From Nonlabens dokdonensis DSW-6 (GTDB lineage Bacteria > Bacteroidota > Bacteroidia > Flavobacteriales > Flavobacteriaceae): a DNA stretch of 64,000 nucleotides. The translations under genes were made by a program, and so were the position numbers. The notes under the pieces were generated by a model. That model worked only from the letters and a program-made list of their open reading frames with translations. It was not told the DNA's origin and made no database searches. The stretch spans positions 2,109,501-2,173,500 of the forward strand of contig NC_020156.1 in NCBI RefSeq assembly GCF_000332115.1. The letters are read 5' to 3'. Positions 45,579-54,608 of the stretch are shown in pieces; the first letter of the stretch is position 1; each line of letters opens with the position of its first letter.

Positions 45579-46502
45579 ATGGCAACCAAAATGACCAAAA
45601 AATATACAGCTCACGGGAAATTTTTAATTACCGGAGAATATGCCGTCTTAGATAATGTGCCAGCACTGGCAGTACCTTTAAAATTGAATCAGTACTTAGA
45701 AATCACCGATCGAGATGATCAAGAAATCACTTGGAAAAGTTATAATAGTGATGGAGAGTTGTGGTATCAAGTAGTTACTAATGTTCATGACTTGTATTCC
45801 GATTGTATCAATTGTGATAACCCTATTACTTTTAAACTGAGTGAGATTTTAAATACGGCGCTGCATCTAACTTCAAATAAGTCTTTAAGAGGTTTTGATG
45901 CGGTGACTACTTTAGATTTTGATAGAAAATCAGGTATGGGAACTAGTTCAACATTAATATCATGTGTAGCTCAATGGTTAGGCTGTGATCCTTATCAATT
46001 GCAATTCAAGTGTTTTGGCGGTAGTGGTTATGATATTGCTTGTGCAACTGCTCCTAAACCCATTATCTATAATTATAATAACGAAGAGCCGTTTTTTAAT
46101 GCAGTAGATTTTAATCCCTCGATAAAAGAAGAACTGTTTTTTGTTTACTTGAATAGGAAGCAAAACAGTCGAGACTCCATAGCAAAATTTGATAAGGGAC
46201 TTTTAACACAATCCTATCGAGAGGAACTAAGTAATATGCCCAAAGCTTTTATAGATGCTTCAGACGATTTGTTGATGTTTGAAAAATGTATCACACGACA
46301 TGAAGAGATGATCTCTGCAGTTGTGGGAATTGCTCCTATTAAGCAGCAGCTGTTTGATGATTATCAAGGAGCAATAAAATCTTTAGGCGGTTGGGGCGGC
46401 GATTTTGTTTTGGCTACTGGTGGACTTGAGCATCGTGAATATTTCAAGAACAAAGGATATGAGATTATTATTGAGTGGGATGATGTGGTTTTAAATTACT
46501 AG
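45579..46502 (+). CDS. GYDIA-type GHMP kinase
   Basis: About 307 residues from the ATG at 45579 (a TTG at 45570 and an ATG at 45591 are alternatives). Motifs: AHGKFLITGEYAVL, the ATP loop KSGMGTSSTLIS and FGGSGYDIACA, which names the group, plus GGWGGDFVLATGG. These are Bacteroidota GHMP kinases of uncertain step, plausibly phosphomevalonate or mevalonate kinase. With the genes at 10.5-12.5 kb it may complete the mevalonate route. Downstream of UbiA and nitrilase with short gaps. Confidence 0.82.
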   Translation: MATKMTKKYTAHGKFLITGEYAVLDNVPALAVPLKLNQYLEITDRDDQEITWKSYNSDGELWYQVVTNVHDLYSDCINCDNPITFKLSEILNTALHLTSNKSLRGFDAVTTLDFDRKSGMGTSSTLISCVAQWLGCDPYQLQFKCFGGSGYDIACATAPKPIIYNYNNEEPFFNAVDFNPSIKEELFFVYLNRKQNSRDSIAKFDKGLLTQSYREELSNMPKAFIDASDDLLMFEKCITRHEEMISAVVGIAPIKQQLFDDYQGAIKSLGGWGGDFVLATGGLEHREYFKNKGYEIIIEWDDVVLNY

Positions 46503-46521
46503 ATGAAACCAATAACAATAT

Positions 46522-46730
46522 TAACGTGAGTTCAATCTAAAAAAGGCTGCAATTATATATTCATCAATGAGATATTAAATAAAGAGTTGAGAGGTCAGTT
46601 TGAGCGCAATCGAAAACGAGAAAATATAGTTAATCTATACACAGTCTCGACTGCGCTCGACTTGACAGTTTTTTTTAATGTTTGAAGTTCAATTATTTAT
46701 TTATGACGTTAGGTTGAACTCACGTTGTTA
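46522..46730. mobile_element. MITE-like element with nested inverted repeats
   Basis: About 209 bp bounded by imperfect inverted ends: TTAACGTGAGTTCAATCTA (from 46522) and TAGGTTGAACTCACGTTGTT (to about 46729). Inside lie arms related to GTCGAGCGCAGTCGAGA (near 46598 and 46651), the sequence seen at 4.07 kb. No coding frame. Structure suggests a miniature inverted-repeat element or a long hairpin; no target-site duplication was identified. Confidence 0.55.
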
Positions 46731-46737
46731 CCTATAC

Positions 46738-46767
46738 AAAAACGCCACTCAGTCGAGTGGCGTTTTT
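46738..46767. terminator. Rho-independent terminator
   Basis: AAACGCCACTC-agt-cGAGTGGCGTTTTT, 10-bp stem with T run; probably ends the ppiD-like transcript and is usable from the other side. Confidence 0.85.
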
Positions 46768-46787
46768 AATTTATTGTATACTACCGA

Positions 46788-48899
46788 TTAATAGAAAACA
46801 GCTCTATTATCTTCTATCTCAACAGATTTTTTCAATGCTTCTACTAGTTTAGAAGTAGATTGATTTGCTGCTTGTGTAGCAATTGTATTTGCGTTAGAAG
46901 TATAGTTTTGTAAGTCTGGTGCTGTTTCAATTGATGTCACTTTAATTACAAAAACACCATTATCACCAGCAATAGGCTTTGAAGTGGCGCCTTGATCAAG
47001 ACCAAAGGCAGTACCTACTACTAGAGGCTCTTCTCCTACGCCAGGAATAGTTGGGTTCTTACGGTTAACATTGGCGGCACTTTTCATGGTTTGACCTTGA
47101 TTCTTTGCAATTTCAGAAACTTCGCTAGCGTTGATCTTATCCATAATCAGCTTTGCTTTTTTCTCCTTTCTTAAGATAGGAGCAACTTTTGCACTAGCTT
47201 CTTCACTTGACATGTTACCAGCTGCACTTTTCTTGTTCAGCTTTACGATTACATAACCTTGAGAAGTTTCAAATCGCTCTATGTCTCCTACAGCTCTGTC
47301 TTCATTAAATGCCCACTGAATGATTCTTCTGTTCTTACCTATTGTAGGTAATGTCTCATCAAGTGGTTTTAGATTGTTTACTGGTGTAGAAGTAACACCG
47401 TTTTCTTTTGCAAGAGCAACAAAGTCTCCATCTTTTGCTGCTTTCTGGAACTTCACTGTTTTAGTAAACAATTCTTTTCCAGTTTTCTTAGATGCGATAA
47501 CCTTTTTTGCAACGGTTGCAAGCTTAATAGCATCTTTAGGAGCTGCTACATCATCTATTCTAATAATATGATAACCGAATGCAGACTCTGCAATACCTAC
47601 AGTTCCTTCTTCATTCTCATATAGAAACTTAGTAAATCCAGCAGCGTAGTTTCTTGCATTACCTGAATAAACTACCCAACCGATGTCTTGTCCGTTTGCT
47701 ACTTCCTTATTCTCTTTGAAGTATTCAAATTTTGTGTCAAACTTACTTTTGCTTTGACCTATAAGTGCAAAGATGCTATCTGCAGTTTTCTTTGCAGCCT
47801 CTTTATTTCTTGTAATAGTAGGTTCAGCTCTTTGAGCACCTTGATACGCAATAAGTATATGTCTGTTATTTACACTGTCATTAATGACTTTTTTATCTTC
47901 AACTAAAGATAACTTCATGTACTCACCATCTTCATAAGGTCCATAAGTGTTACCTTTTTCAACGTTAGTTGCTGCTTTTGCAGCTGCAGGAAGGTTAGAA
48001 ACCATTACATAACGATCGTCGTAAGGTAAATCGCTGTTTTGGGCTACGTAAGCATTTAAGTCTTCAGCTTCTGTGATAGCAGGAACTGTATAGTCCTTTT
48101 TAGTATTTAAGTTACGCAAAGTTTGCTCGCTTAATAATTTGCTTAGATCTGCCTTGTAAGAATCTTTATCCTCTTGTGACGCTTTGTCTTCAAAAAGCAC
48201 AAATTCAATATCTCTTTGTGCTTCTACTTTAAATTGCTCTTTATGCTTACTTACATAATCACTGATTTCTGACGAAGTCACTTCAACTAGGCTGTCTGCA
48301 ATAGTAGTGTAAGGGATATTTACATAAGAGAATGAACGGTTGTCATTTTCCATTCTGTATTCCATCTCACCATCTGCATTTGTAGCGATAAGTCCAGACT
48401 TCAGCAGATTGAAAAATTGTTCTTGCTGTGCATTAGTCGCGGTACCAGCGATAAAATCATTCCATGCTGCGCCGTTTGATTGTTTAATATTTGCTACAAA
48501 AGTTTTGAATTGAGACTCATTAAACGATCCATCTTCATTTTGAAATTGTGGATTACTCTTGTAGTTTGCTTTTACAAGTTCAGCAACTTTTTCATCGGTA
48601 ACCTTAATTCCTGCAGCCTCTATTTGTTGAGCTAAAACAGCATTACGTACTTCTTGATCCCAAACTGAATTTACAGCTTGAATTTGCGAGAAATTTGCTC
48701 CTCTGTTTTGAGATGCATTTTCTACTTTTCTGGCAAAACTCTCACGATCAATCTCAGTGTCTCCTATGTAGCCTACTGCATCGTCTTGTTTTTGTCCGTT
48801 AGAGGTGAGAACACCTTGAATAATGAAAGCAAATAATGCTAGCGCAATTACTAGAATCAAAATAACTCCTTGATTTCTAATTTTACCTAATACTGCCAT
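46788..48899 (-). CDS. PpiD/SurA-like periplasmic peptidyl-prolyl isomerase
   Basis: 703 residues: one N-terminal membrane helix (GVILILVIALALFAFIIQGVL), a SurA_N_3-type chaperone domain (~35-200) and a central parvulin domain (HILIAYQGA ... WVVYSGNARNYAAGF ... FGYHIIRIDD), with a second diverged parvulin-like stretch. Typical PpiD layout: an inner-membrane-anchored foldase for exported proteins. It ends the minus-strand envelope group that starts at coaX. Confidence 0.88.
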   Translation of the reverse strand: MAVLGKIRNQGVILILVIALALFAFIIQGVLTSNGQKQDDAVGYIGDTEIDRESFARKVENASQNRGANFSQIQAVNSVWDQEVRNAVLAQQIEAAGIKVTDEKVAELVKANYKSNPQFQNEDGSFNESQFKTFVANIKQSNGAAWNDFIAGTATNAQQEQFFNLLKSGLIATNADGEMEYRMENDNRSFSYVNIPYTTIADSLVEVTSSEISDYVSKHKEQFKVEAQRDIEFVLFEDKASQEDKDSYKADLSKLLSEQTLRNLNTKKDYTVPAITEAEDLNAYVAQNSDLPYDDRYVMVSNLPAAAKAATNVEKGNTYGPYEDGEYMKLSLVEDKKVINDSVNNRHILIAYQGAQRAEPTITRNKEAAKKTADSIFALIGQSKSKFDTKFEYFKENKEVANGQDIGWVVYSGNARNYAAGFTKFLYENEEGTVGIAESAFGYHIIRIDDVAAPKDAIKLATVAKKVIASKKTGKELFTKTVKFQKAAKDGDFVALAKENGVTSTPVNNLKPLDETLPTIGKNRRIIQWAFNEDRAVGDIERFETSQGYVIVKLNKKSAAGNMSSEEASAKVAPILRKEKKAKLIMDKINASEVSEIAKNQGQTMKSAANVNRKNPTIPGVGEEPLVVGTAFGLDQGATSKPIAGDNGVFVIKVTSIETAPDLQNYTSNANTIATQAANQSTSKLVEALKKSVEIEDNRAVFY

Positions 48900-49026
48900 T
48901 GTAAATTTTTTAATTTTTTAATGAGGGCGAAAATAGTGTTTTCCACCTAATTAATAAAGCATGCTACCGCATTAAACACGGTTTTAATGATAATTTTTAA
49001 TAGAGTAGGGAAGATGATGATGTTTC

Positions 49027-49042
49027 CGCTTTCGCGAAAGCG
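49027..49042. repeat. Iterated palindrome, intergenic, between ppiD-like and CNNM-like genes
   Basis: Exact CGCTTTCGCGAAAGCG with extended arms (TTCCGCTTTCGCGAAAGCGGAA) in the 205-bp gap 48900-49104. Confidence 0.95.
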
Positions 49043-49104
49043 GAATTATAATCCAATTAGAGAGGATTAAACCATATTAAGAGAGAAAAAAAGTTGGGTA
49101 ATTT

Positions 49105-50376
49105 TTACTCTGGATCGCCCAGTGTCAAATAAACCAAGTCAATTTTATTATCTGACTTCTCTAGGATCTTATAGCTGTTACCATTGATAACAACAACGTC
49201 TCCTTCTTCAGGAATACCAGCAGTCTCGTTTACAATTAAGCCACCTAAAGTTTCATATTGATCGCTTTCTGGAAGGTCTAGATTGTAGTTTTCATTGATT
49301 TGATCTACTTCTAGTCGAGCGCTCAGTTTGTACTCATTTTCATTAATTTGATGATCGATCAATAAATCAGAATCATGCTCGTCTTCTATTTCTCCAAAAA
49401 GCTCTTCGATGATATCTTCTACAGTAATCAGACCACTGGTACCACCATATTCGTCAAGAACTATAGCAATACTTTTATGGCGTTTTATAAGCAGGCTTAA
49501 AACGTCTTTTGCAAGCATTGTTTCTGGAACATTAATCACATTTCGCTTTATTTTTTCTACGCTTTCTGGAGATTTAAATAGATCAAAACTGTGTACGTAT
49601 CCGGTAATATCATCGATAGTATCTTCATGGATCAAAATCTTAGACAGTCCAGTAGCTACAAATTTTTTATTGAGTTCTTTTACATCGGTGTCTTGATGCA
49701 CAGCAATCATTTCTGTTCTTGGAACCATTACTTCTCGAGCTTTAAGACCTCCAAAGTCCAGTGCGTTTTGAAAAATTTGTATCTCGGTATCAATGTCTTC
49801 TTTAATCTCTACACTTTCCATTTGCTCTGTAATGTAATTTCCTAGTTCTAGCTTAGAAAAGCTCAATTGCAATGCATCACCGCTGGATTTAAAGAAGGTT
49901 TTTAAAATAAAGTCTGAAATTAGAATACAAAATAAGGAGACCGGCCAGAAAATTAGATAAAAAATATAGGCAGGAATAGCAAAGAACTTCAATAGCTCGT
50001 TAGAGTAAATCTGGAAGAAGACTTTTGGTAAAAATTCTGCAGTAAGTAGTATAATTAAAGTAGTGAGTGCTGTCTGGACTAAAAGGTTATTGAGTACATC
50101 AGCATATTCTGGAAATACTTGAATTAAATGGGTGCTGATCAAGGTTTCCATAGCAAAACCATAAACAACTAGCGAGATGCTGTTACCTATGAGCATGGTA
50201 ATAATAAACTTAGAAGGGCGAGCGGTAAGATTGCGTAAAACTCGACCTATAAGATCGTTTTGCCTTTTTTCTAATTCAATATGTATCTTGTTTGAAGAAA
50301 CATAAGCGATCTCCATGCCTGAGAAAAAAGCGCTGAGCACGAGCATCGTGATGATGATAAGTATTTGAACGAGCAT
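49105..50376 (-). CDS. CNNM/CorC-type membrane protein (hemolysin family)
   Basis: 423 residues: an N-terminal DUF21/CNNM domain with four membrane helices (VLSAFFSGMEIAYVSSNKI at the start), a CBS pair (VMVPRTEMIAVHQDTDV; HKSIAIVLDEYGGTSGLITVEDIIEELFGEIEDE) and a C-terminal CorC_HlyC domain. Members bind ATP-Mg and affect Mg/Co efflux; GldE of gliding bacteria is a relative. Follows a small membrane gene by 2 bases. Confidence 0.88.
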   Translation of the reverse strand: MLVQILIIITMLVLSAFFSGMEIAYVSSNKIHIELEKRQNDLIGRVLRNLTARPSKFIITMLIGNSISLVVYGFAMETLISTHLIQVFPEYADVLNNLLVQTALTTLIILLTAEFLPKVFFQIYSNELLKFFAIPAYIFYLIFWPVSLFCILISDFILKTFFKSSGDALQLSFSKLELGNYITEQMESVEIKEDIDTEIQIFQNALDFGGLKAREVMVPRTEMIAVHQDTDVKELNKKFVATGLSKILIHEDTIDDITGYVHSFDLFKSPESVEKIKRNVINVPETMLAKDVLSLLIKRHKSIAIVLDEYGGTSGLITVEDIIEELFGEIEDEHDSDLLIDHQINENEYKLSARLEVDQINENYNLDLPESDQYETLGGLIVNETAGIPEEGDVVVINGNSYKILEKSDNKIDLVYLTLGDPE

Positions 50377-50378
50377 TT

Positions 50379-50570
50379 CTATTTGTTGCGATCTTCAAAT
50401 CTACGACGAAATCGTCTCTTAAAGAAGAACATAAATATAGCAACGGCTGCCATTCCAAAAAGCAGGTAAGCCTGATTGGGGTCGTTCCCTAATTCATAAA
50501 AGCCAGTAATCACAAAAACTACAGCAAAAATTAGATAGGCGTACTCGAAGTATTTGAAGAATTTGCTCAT
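50379..50570 (-). CDS. Small two-helix membrane protein
   Basis: 63 residues: two hydrophobic stretches (AYLIFAVVFVITGFYEL; AYLLFGMAAVAIFMFFF) and a strongly basic C-terminus (KRRFRRRFEDRNK). It overlaps lptC by 4 bases and precedes the CNNM gene by 2, so it is very likely real and translationally coupled. Function unknown. Confidence 0.75.
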   Translation of the reverse strand: MSKFFKYFEYAYLIFAVVFVITGFYELGNDPNQAYLLFGMAAVAIFMFFFKRRFRRRFEDRNK

Positions 50571-51157
50571 TTATTTTGTTTTGGTACAAAGGTATCATCT
50601 GGATCTCTAGCAATCAATTTTTTTAAATTTTCATTTGCGTCAAGAACGGTTCCTGTTGTTTTACCTATGTTTTGATTGTCCTCACTATTTACAATAGAGG
50701 TTTCAAACTCTTGATTTGTAAAAATCCATTTTGCTTTTTGATCCCAGTAAAGCTGGTCGCCCATAAAAATGTTGCCATCGCTGGTAACAATCTTTACGTT
50801 ATCACGCAAGTCGATAAGATTAGTCTCGTCGTACAGAGTTCCATCGTCTGCTGTGATAGTAGTTAGATTAGTTTTGTTATTAGCGTATTGATAAACTTTT
50901 ACTTCAATTCCATCAGGAAATTTAGTAAAAGGGAATTCATCATTTGAAAAATCCAGCATTTTTTTTCCTTTAATGCTTAGTTTTAATAGGCCGCTATCGG
51001 TATGTTTTAAAAGCATGTTCTCTACTTCACCTACTGGCTCGTTAGAGGCGATTTCCATCTTTTGAATTTCCTTTAGGTTATCCTCACATGATGCCAAAAA
51101 ACAGATCACGGCTAGTGCCGTGATCGTGAATTTGAATATGTGAAATAAAGATTTCAT
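50567..51157 (-). CDS. lptC: LPS export protein LptC
   Basis: 196 residues with a lipoprotein-like start (ALAVICFLASCEDN) and the LptC/OstA-like beta-jellyroll (NLTTITADDGTLYDETNLIDLRDNVKIVTSDGNIFMGDQLYWD). It passes lipopolysaccharide from LptBFG to LptA. Its ATG overlaps the TPR gene's stop by one base. The lipobox form is usual in Bacteroidota. Confidence 0.87.
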   Translation of the reverse strand: MKSLFHIFKFTITALAVICFLASCEDNLKEIQKMEIASNEPVGEVENMLLKHTDSGLLKLSIKGKKMLDFSNDEFPFTKFPDGIEVKVYQYANNKTNLTTITADDGTLYDETNLIDLRDNVKIVTSDGNIFMGDQLYWDQKAKWIFTNQEFETSIVNSEDNQNIGKTTGTVLDANENLKKLIARDPDDTFVPKQNK

Positions 51158-52521
51158 TAAAAGTTAGGAATAGTTACTGATTCTCCTACCCAGCAATTGA
51201 AAGTGATTCTGTCTCCAGAATTGTAACTGCTATTTGAAAAGACATCTCTTTTTCCAGGCGCCGCAGCGTTGTAGTCATCTCCAGCCTTGTTAGCACTTTT
51301 CTTTATAGAAGGATCAACTCTTGCAGCCTTGTAAGCATATCTTGCAGCTACCCAGTTTAAGGCTCTTTTTTCAAATGGATTTGAGCCGCAGCTCGCATTA
51401 CTTCCAGAAATCATACCAGCTATTTGAAGGTATGGTGCTCCAAAAGATGGTCTCAACTCAGTTGCAGATAAGTATGCTTTTCTAGCACTACCGAATTGTC
51501 CTTTACTTTTATAGATATTACCTTTTTTGTAATAGATTGTTGCTTTATAATCGTCACCTATTCCTAGTTCAATTGCTTGATCCCAATATTGCATTTTCTC
51601 AGCAGTAGTCTCTGCAATATTACCTAAACCATAAGCTGTTTTAGCACTAGGGTTTATTACGTGGAGTGCTTTTACAGATTTGATATAAAGAGGAGCGTCA
51701 GTACAATCTTTCTTTTGAAGTCTTACTAAAACGTTGCTCAACCAATCTTTATCAGATTGATTTGCGTCAAATTCTGCATCATAAAGTGGAATCAATTTAT
51801 CGCAATCAGCAAGTTCACCTAATGTTCCATTTACACTACCCATTACGATACCATAATTTTTTAGGTTAGCTTCTTGATAGCCTATAGTTTTTTGTTCTTT
51901 TTCAGTAAGCTCTGTTGTTTCTTGCTTTGTCATTAAATCAGCAACCACTTTAGATCTTTCATCTTGAAGCGCCTCAATATGATTAGTTAATTTATCATAG
52001 ATATCAAAAAGTCTTTGAAGATCCATTTTATTACTATTGTACTGTTTCTCAGCTAAAGAGAAATAAGTCATCATCCCATTAGGGTCAGTAAAGTTTTCTT
52101 GATCTGTTTGAAACAATCCATCTAACATGTTGAATTGCTCTTCAATAGAACCTACTTTATACTTTTGCATTGTTCTAGCTATCTCAATTTTTTTTCTAGT
52201 AACATCTACTTTATCTGGATAGTTAGAAACCTGGGTATTAAGCATTTTAAGTAGACCATCTACATTGTCTTTCTGTTCACCTATTTTCTTTTTTATCCTA
52301 TGCTCATAGATTTTTTCTCCATATTGATATATGGCAGCACTCGCATCAGGACATTTTTCAACTAATTGAAGTAGCTGTTTGTGCGCTTCTTCATAATTTT
52401 TGGCTTTAGCATTTTCTGCAAATAAGCTTAAATCGTTAGCACATTGTGGTGATACTTGCGCTTTCGCGAAAGCGAAACTAAAAAAGCTAAGCGCTATTAT
52501 AATTGTATTTTTAAGTTTCAT
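51157..52521 (-). CDS. Exported TPR protein of the lptC cluster
   Basis: 454 residues: signal peptide ending AFAKAQ, long helical region, and TPR-like repeats in the C-terminal half (AIELGIGDDYKATIYYKKGNIYKSKGQFGSARKAYLSATEL), then SNSSYNSGDRITFNCWVGESVTIPNF. Conserved flavobacterial envelope protein of unknown role between the beta-barrel gene and lptC. The iterated palindrome supplies the A-K-A at the signal-peptidase site. Confidence 0.72.
   Translation of the reverse strand: MKLKNTIIIALSFFSFAFAKAQVSPQCANDLSLFAENAKAKNYEEAHKQLLQLVEKCPDASAAIYQYGEKIYEHRIKKKIGEQKDNVDGLLKMLNTQVSNYPDKVDVTRKKIEIARTMQKYKVGSIEEQFNMLDGLFQTDQENFTDPNGMMTYFSLAEKQYNSNKMDLQRLFDIYDKLTNHIEALQDERSKVVADLMTKQETTELTEKEQKTIGYQEANLKNYGIVMGSVNGTLGELADCDKLIPLYDAEFDANQSDKDWLSNVLVRLQKKDCTDAPLYIKSVKALHVINPSAKTAYGLGNIAETTAEKMQYWDQAIELGIGDDYKATIYYKKGNIYKSKGQFGSARKAYLSATELRPSFGAPYLQIAGMISGSNASCGSNPFEKRALNWVAARYAYKAARVDPSIKKSANKAGDDYNAAAPGKRDVFSNSSYNSGDRITFNCWVGESVTIPNF
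52459..52474. repeat. Iterated palindrome, in a signal peptide (AFAKA frame)
   Basis: Exact CGCTTTCGCGAAAGCG encoding AFAKA at the end of the signal peptide, so the repeat itself supplies an AxA cleavage site. Confidence 0.95.
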
Positions 52522-52541
52522 AATAATGATTTGAATTGTTC

Positions 52542-53807
52542 TTAATTATATTTTCTCTTGATAAACCAAACATCGTTAAGTGATAAACCTATGGAAATAT
52601 TAAAAAATCGTTCTCTAATTAAACCGAAATCTTCTGTACCTCGTTGTCCTATTTCAATACCTACGTTTGCGTTTGAAAAACCTGATCTATTGCCGATTGG
52701 TAATCCTAATCCAAAAGATATGCCAAACTCATTAATGTCTGCAGAATTTGCTCCATCTCCACTTACTTCTAGTCCTAATTCCTCAAATCTTAATCCACCT
52801 CTATAAACTACACGATCCCAATAACTAGTGACACTATTATAGTTAGGGATGTAAAAACCACCAGCTCTAAAAGTGGCAGCGTCCTTAAAAGTGGTTCCAG
52901 AAGGGGCAAATGATCTAGAGGTAATGGCACTACTACCGCGAGTTGAATATTCTATTCCTGCATTCCACTTAAGCGGTTGTCCAACAGTTAAACCGAATGT
53001 TAATTCTGACGGTAGTTTGAGTTCTTGCTCATCAAATTCTGATGCTCTTCTACTAACGGTGAATTCATTAAAATCAGCAGATAGACTGAAAGTGGATAAG
53101 CTTCTTTCGTTTTTTGCATTCAAATCGCTCTCTGGACTATATACGGCGCTGGCTTGTAACTCCAGTTTATTAGTGATCATTTTTTGATAGTGTAGGCCTA
53201 AATTAATAGAGGCACCACTAAAATCAGTTTCGTTAGTTTCATTAGTACCGAACTGCAGTCCAGCTAGGGCAACACTAGAACCGTTTGTTTCCTCACCAAA
53301 ATTATATCTAAATTCACCACCTATGCTTAACGCTGGTGTAATTTTATAGCCAAAACCTAGATAGGCTCGATTGATACTTCCAGTTCCAGTAAATCTAGAA
53401 TATACGGTTTCTGTAATGCTACCTATTTCATAACCTACCGAGTTGAAAGGTACTAGGCCAAACCCAAAAGCTGCTTTTTTGCCCAAGGGAATACCTATGC
53501 TCACATATTCTATCGTAGTAGCAGAATAGGTATCGCTTTCTGTTTCAGTAGACGCCCAAGTTTCAGAATGAACTGCTCCTAACGCGTAAGTAGTAACTCT
53601 AAGGTTACCATAGGCAGCAGGGTTTCTCAAATTTATGTGAACACTGTCTACGTAAGTAAGCATGCTTCCCATACTACGATTTTCAATTGTGCCTTTAAAT
53701 GTTTGTTGCCCTAAACCAAAGAAGGAGTAAGGTGATGAAGTGCGTGATTGTGCAAAGCAATTTATGCTTGTAAAAATTACTATCGCAATTACTAAACTTC
53801 TTATCAT
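52542..53807 (-). CDS. Outer-membrane beta-barrel protein
   Basis: 421 residues with a signal peptide (VIAIVIFTSINCFAQ), SSPYSFFGLGQ near the mature end, and many alternating amphipathic strands (LSIGGEFRYNFGEETN; KLELQASAVYSPES; GISFGLGLPIG), ending FNISIGLSLNDVWFIKRKYN. A conserved barrel in this cluster; substrate unknown. It overlaps coaX by 4 bases. Confidence 0.75.
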   Translation of the reverse strand: MIRSLVIAIVIFTSINCFAQSRTSSPYSFFGLGQQTFKGTIENRSMGSMLTYVDSVHINLRNPAAYGNLRVTTYALGAVHSETWASTETESDTYSATTIEYVSIGIPLGKKAAFGFGLVPFNSVGYEIGSITETVYSRFTGTGSINRAYLGFGYKITPALSIGGEFRYNFGEETNGSSVALAGLQFGTNETNETDFSGASINLGLHYQKMITNKLELQASAVYSPESDLNAKNERSLSTFSLSADFNEFTVSRRASEFDEQELKLPSELTFGLTVGQPLKWNAGIEYSTRGSSAITSRSFAPSGTTFKDAATFRAGGFYIPNYNSVTSYWDRVVYRGGLRFEELGLEVSGDGANSADINEFGISFGLGLPIGNRSGFSNANVGIEIGQRGTEDFGLIRERFFNISIGLSLNDVWFIKRKYN

Positions 53808-54538
53808 AGGTTCTTATTAAATAGGTATAAATTATAGATGCCGTAAAGCATCAAAAAAGGCGTGGCAAAGAAACGGTTTTTTAGTTGTTTTACCAATAGC
53901 TCGCTATCGCCTCCAGTTATTAATACTTTTAGGTCTTTATGTGCTTTTCTATATTGTTTTATGGCTCCTTTTAATTCAAGGGTCATTCCGAGTACAACTC
54001 CACTGTGTATCGAGGTTTCGGTATTGTAACCTGTAATATTTTTAGTGGGTTGAGGTTTTAATAACGGTAGGTTTTCTGTAAAATTATGAAGCGATTGATA
54101 ACGCAACTGTAATCCTGGGGAAATAGCTCCGCCAAAGTAGTTTTTATCACTATCTATAAAGTCGTAAGTAACGCAAGTACCAGCGTCTATGACTAGTAGC
54201 GGTGTGTTGTTGCCTTCGGTAAACAAGCCTCCAGCAACAAGAGCTATACGGTCGTTACCCAATGTTAAGCTTTCATAACGATTGTTAAATGGAAGTTTTA
54301 TTTGATGATTAATCTCAAAAACTACTTCAAAATTTACTTTTAAGAATTCTTTTAGTTCGTATGGAAAATCTCCTACATTGCAATAAGCAACTTCTTTAAT
54401 ATCTGGATAAACTTGCTTAAGATTTAAAATCTCATTTGTGAATGTAGATACATCTGAGCGTATAAGTTTATACACGTTTAAATGATCCATTACAGACAGT
54501 TTTATGGAAGTATTACCTATGTCAATTACTAATATCAT
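53804..54538 (-). CDS. coaX: Type III pantothenate kinase
   Basis: 244 residues with the ASKHA fold: MILVIDIGNTSIKLSVM (phosphate 1), LTLGNDRIALVAGG, LLVIDAGTCVTYDFID (phosphate 2), and GGAISPGLQLRYQSL. It phosphorylates pantothenate, the first step of coenzyme A synthesis. First gene of the minus-strand run, close to the presumed integration site. Confidence 0.94.
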   Translation of the reverse strand: MILVIDIGNTSIKLSVMDHLNVYKLIRSDVSTFTNEILNLKQVYPDIKEVAYCNVGDFPYELKEFLKVNFEVVFEINHQIKLPFNNRYESLTLGNDRIALVAGGLFTEGNNTPLLVIDAGTCVTYDFIDSDKNYFGGAISPGLQLRYQSLHNFTENLPLLKPQPTKNITGYNTETSIHSGVVLGMTLELKGAIKQYRKAHKDLKVLITGGDSELLVKQLKNRFFATPFLMLYGIYNLYLFNKNL

Positions 54539-54578
54539 CTAGTTATAAAATAGAATTGTAAAATACACTTCTTAAAAC

Positions 54579-54607
54579 AAAAAGCCCGATCTTCAGATCG
54601 GGCTTTT
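54579..54607. terminator. Rho-independent terminator beside the att candidate
   Basis: AAAAAGCCCGATC-ttca-GATCGGGCTTTT. On the minus strand it would follow the tRNA-3'-end-like sequence at 54609, as expected for a tRNA terminator left behind by integration. Confidence 0.85.
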
Positions 54608-54608
54608 A

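Noticed and set aside
4255..52474. CRISPR array or clustered repeat
   Set aside because: The 16-bp palindromes are irregularly spaced by kilobases and lie inside genes; no repeat-spacer structure exists anywhere in the window.
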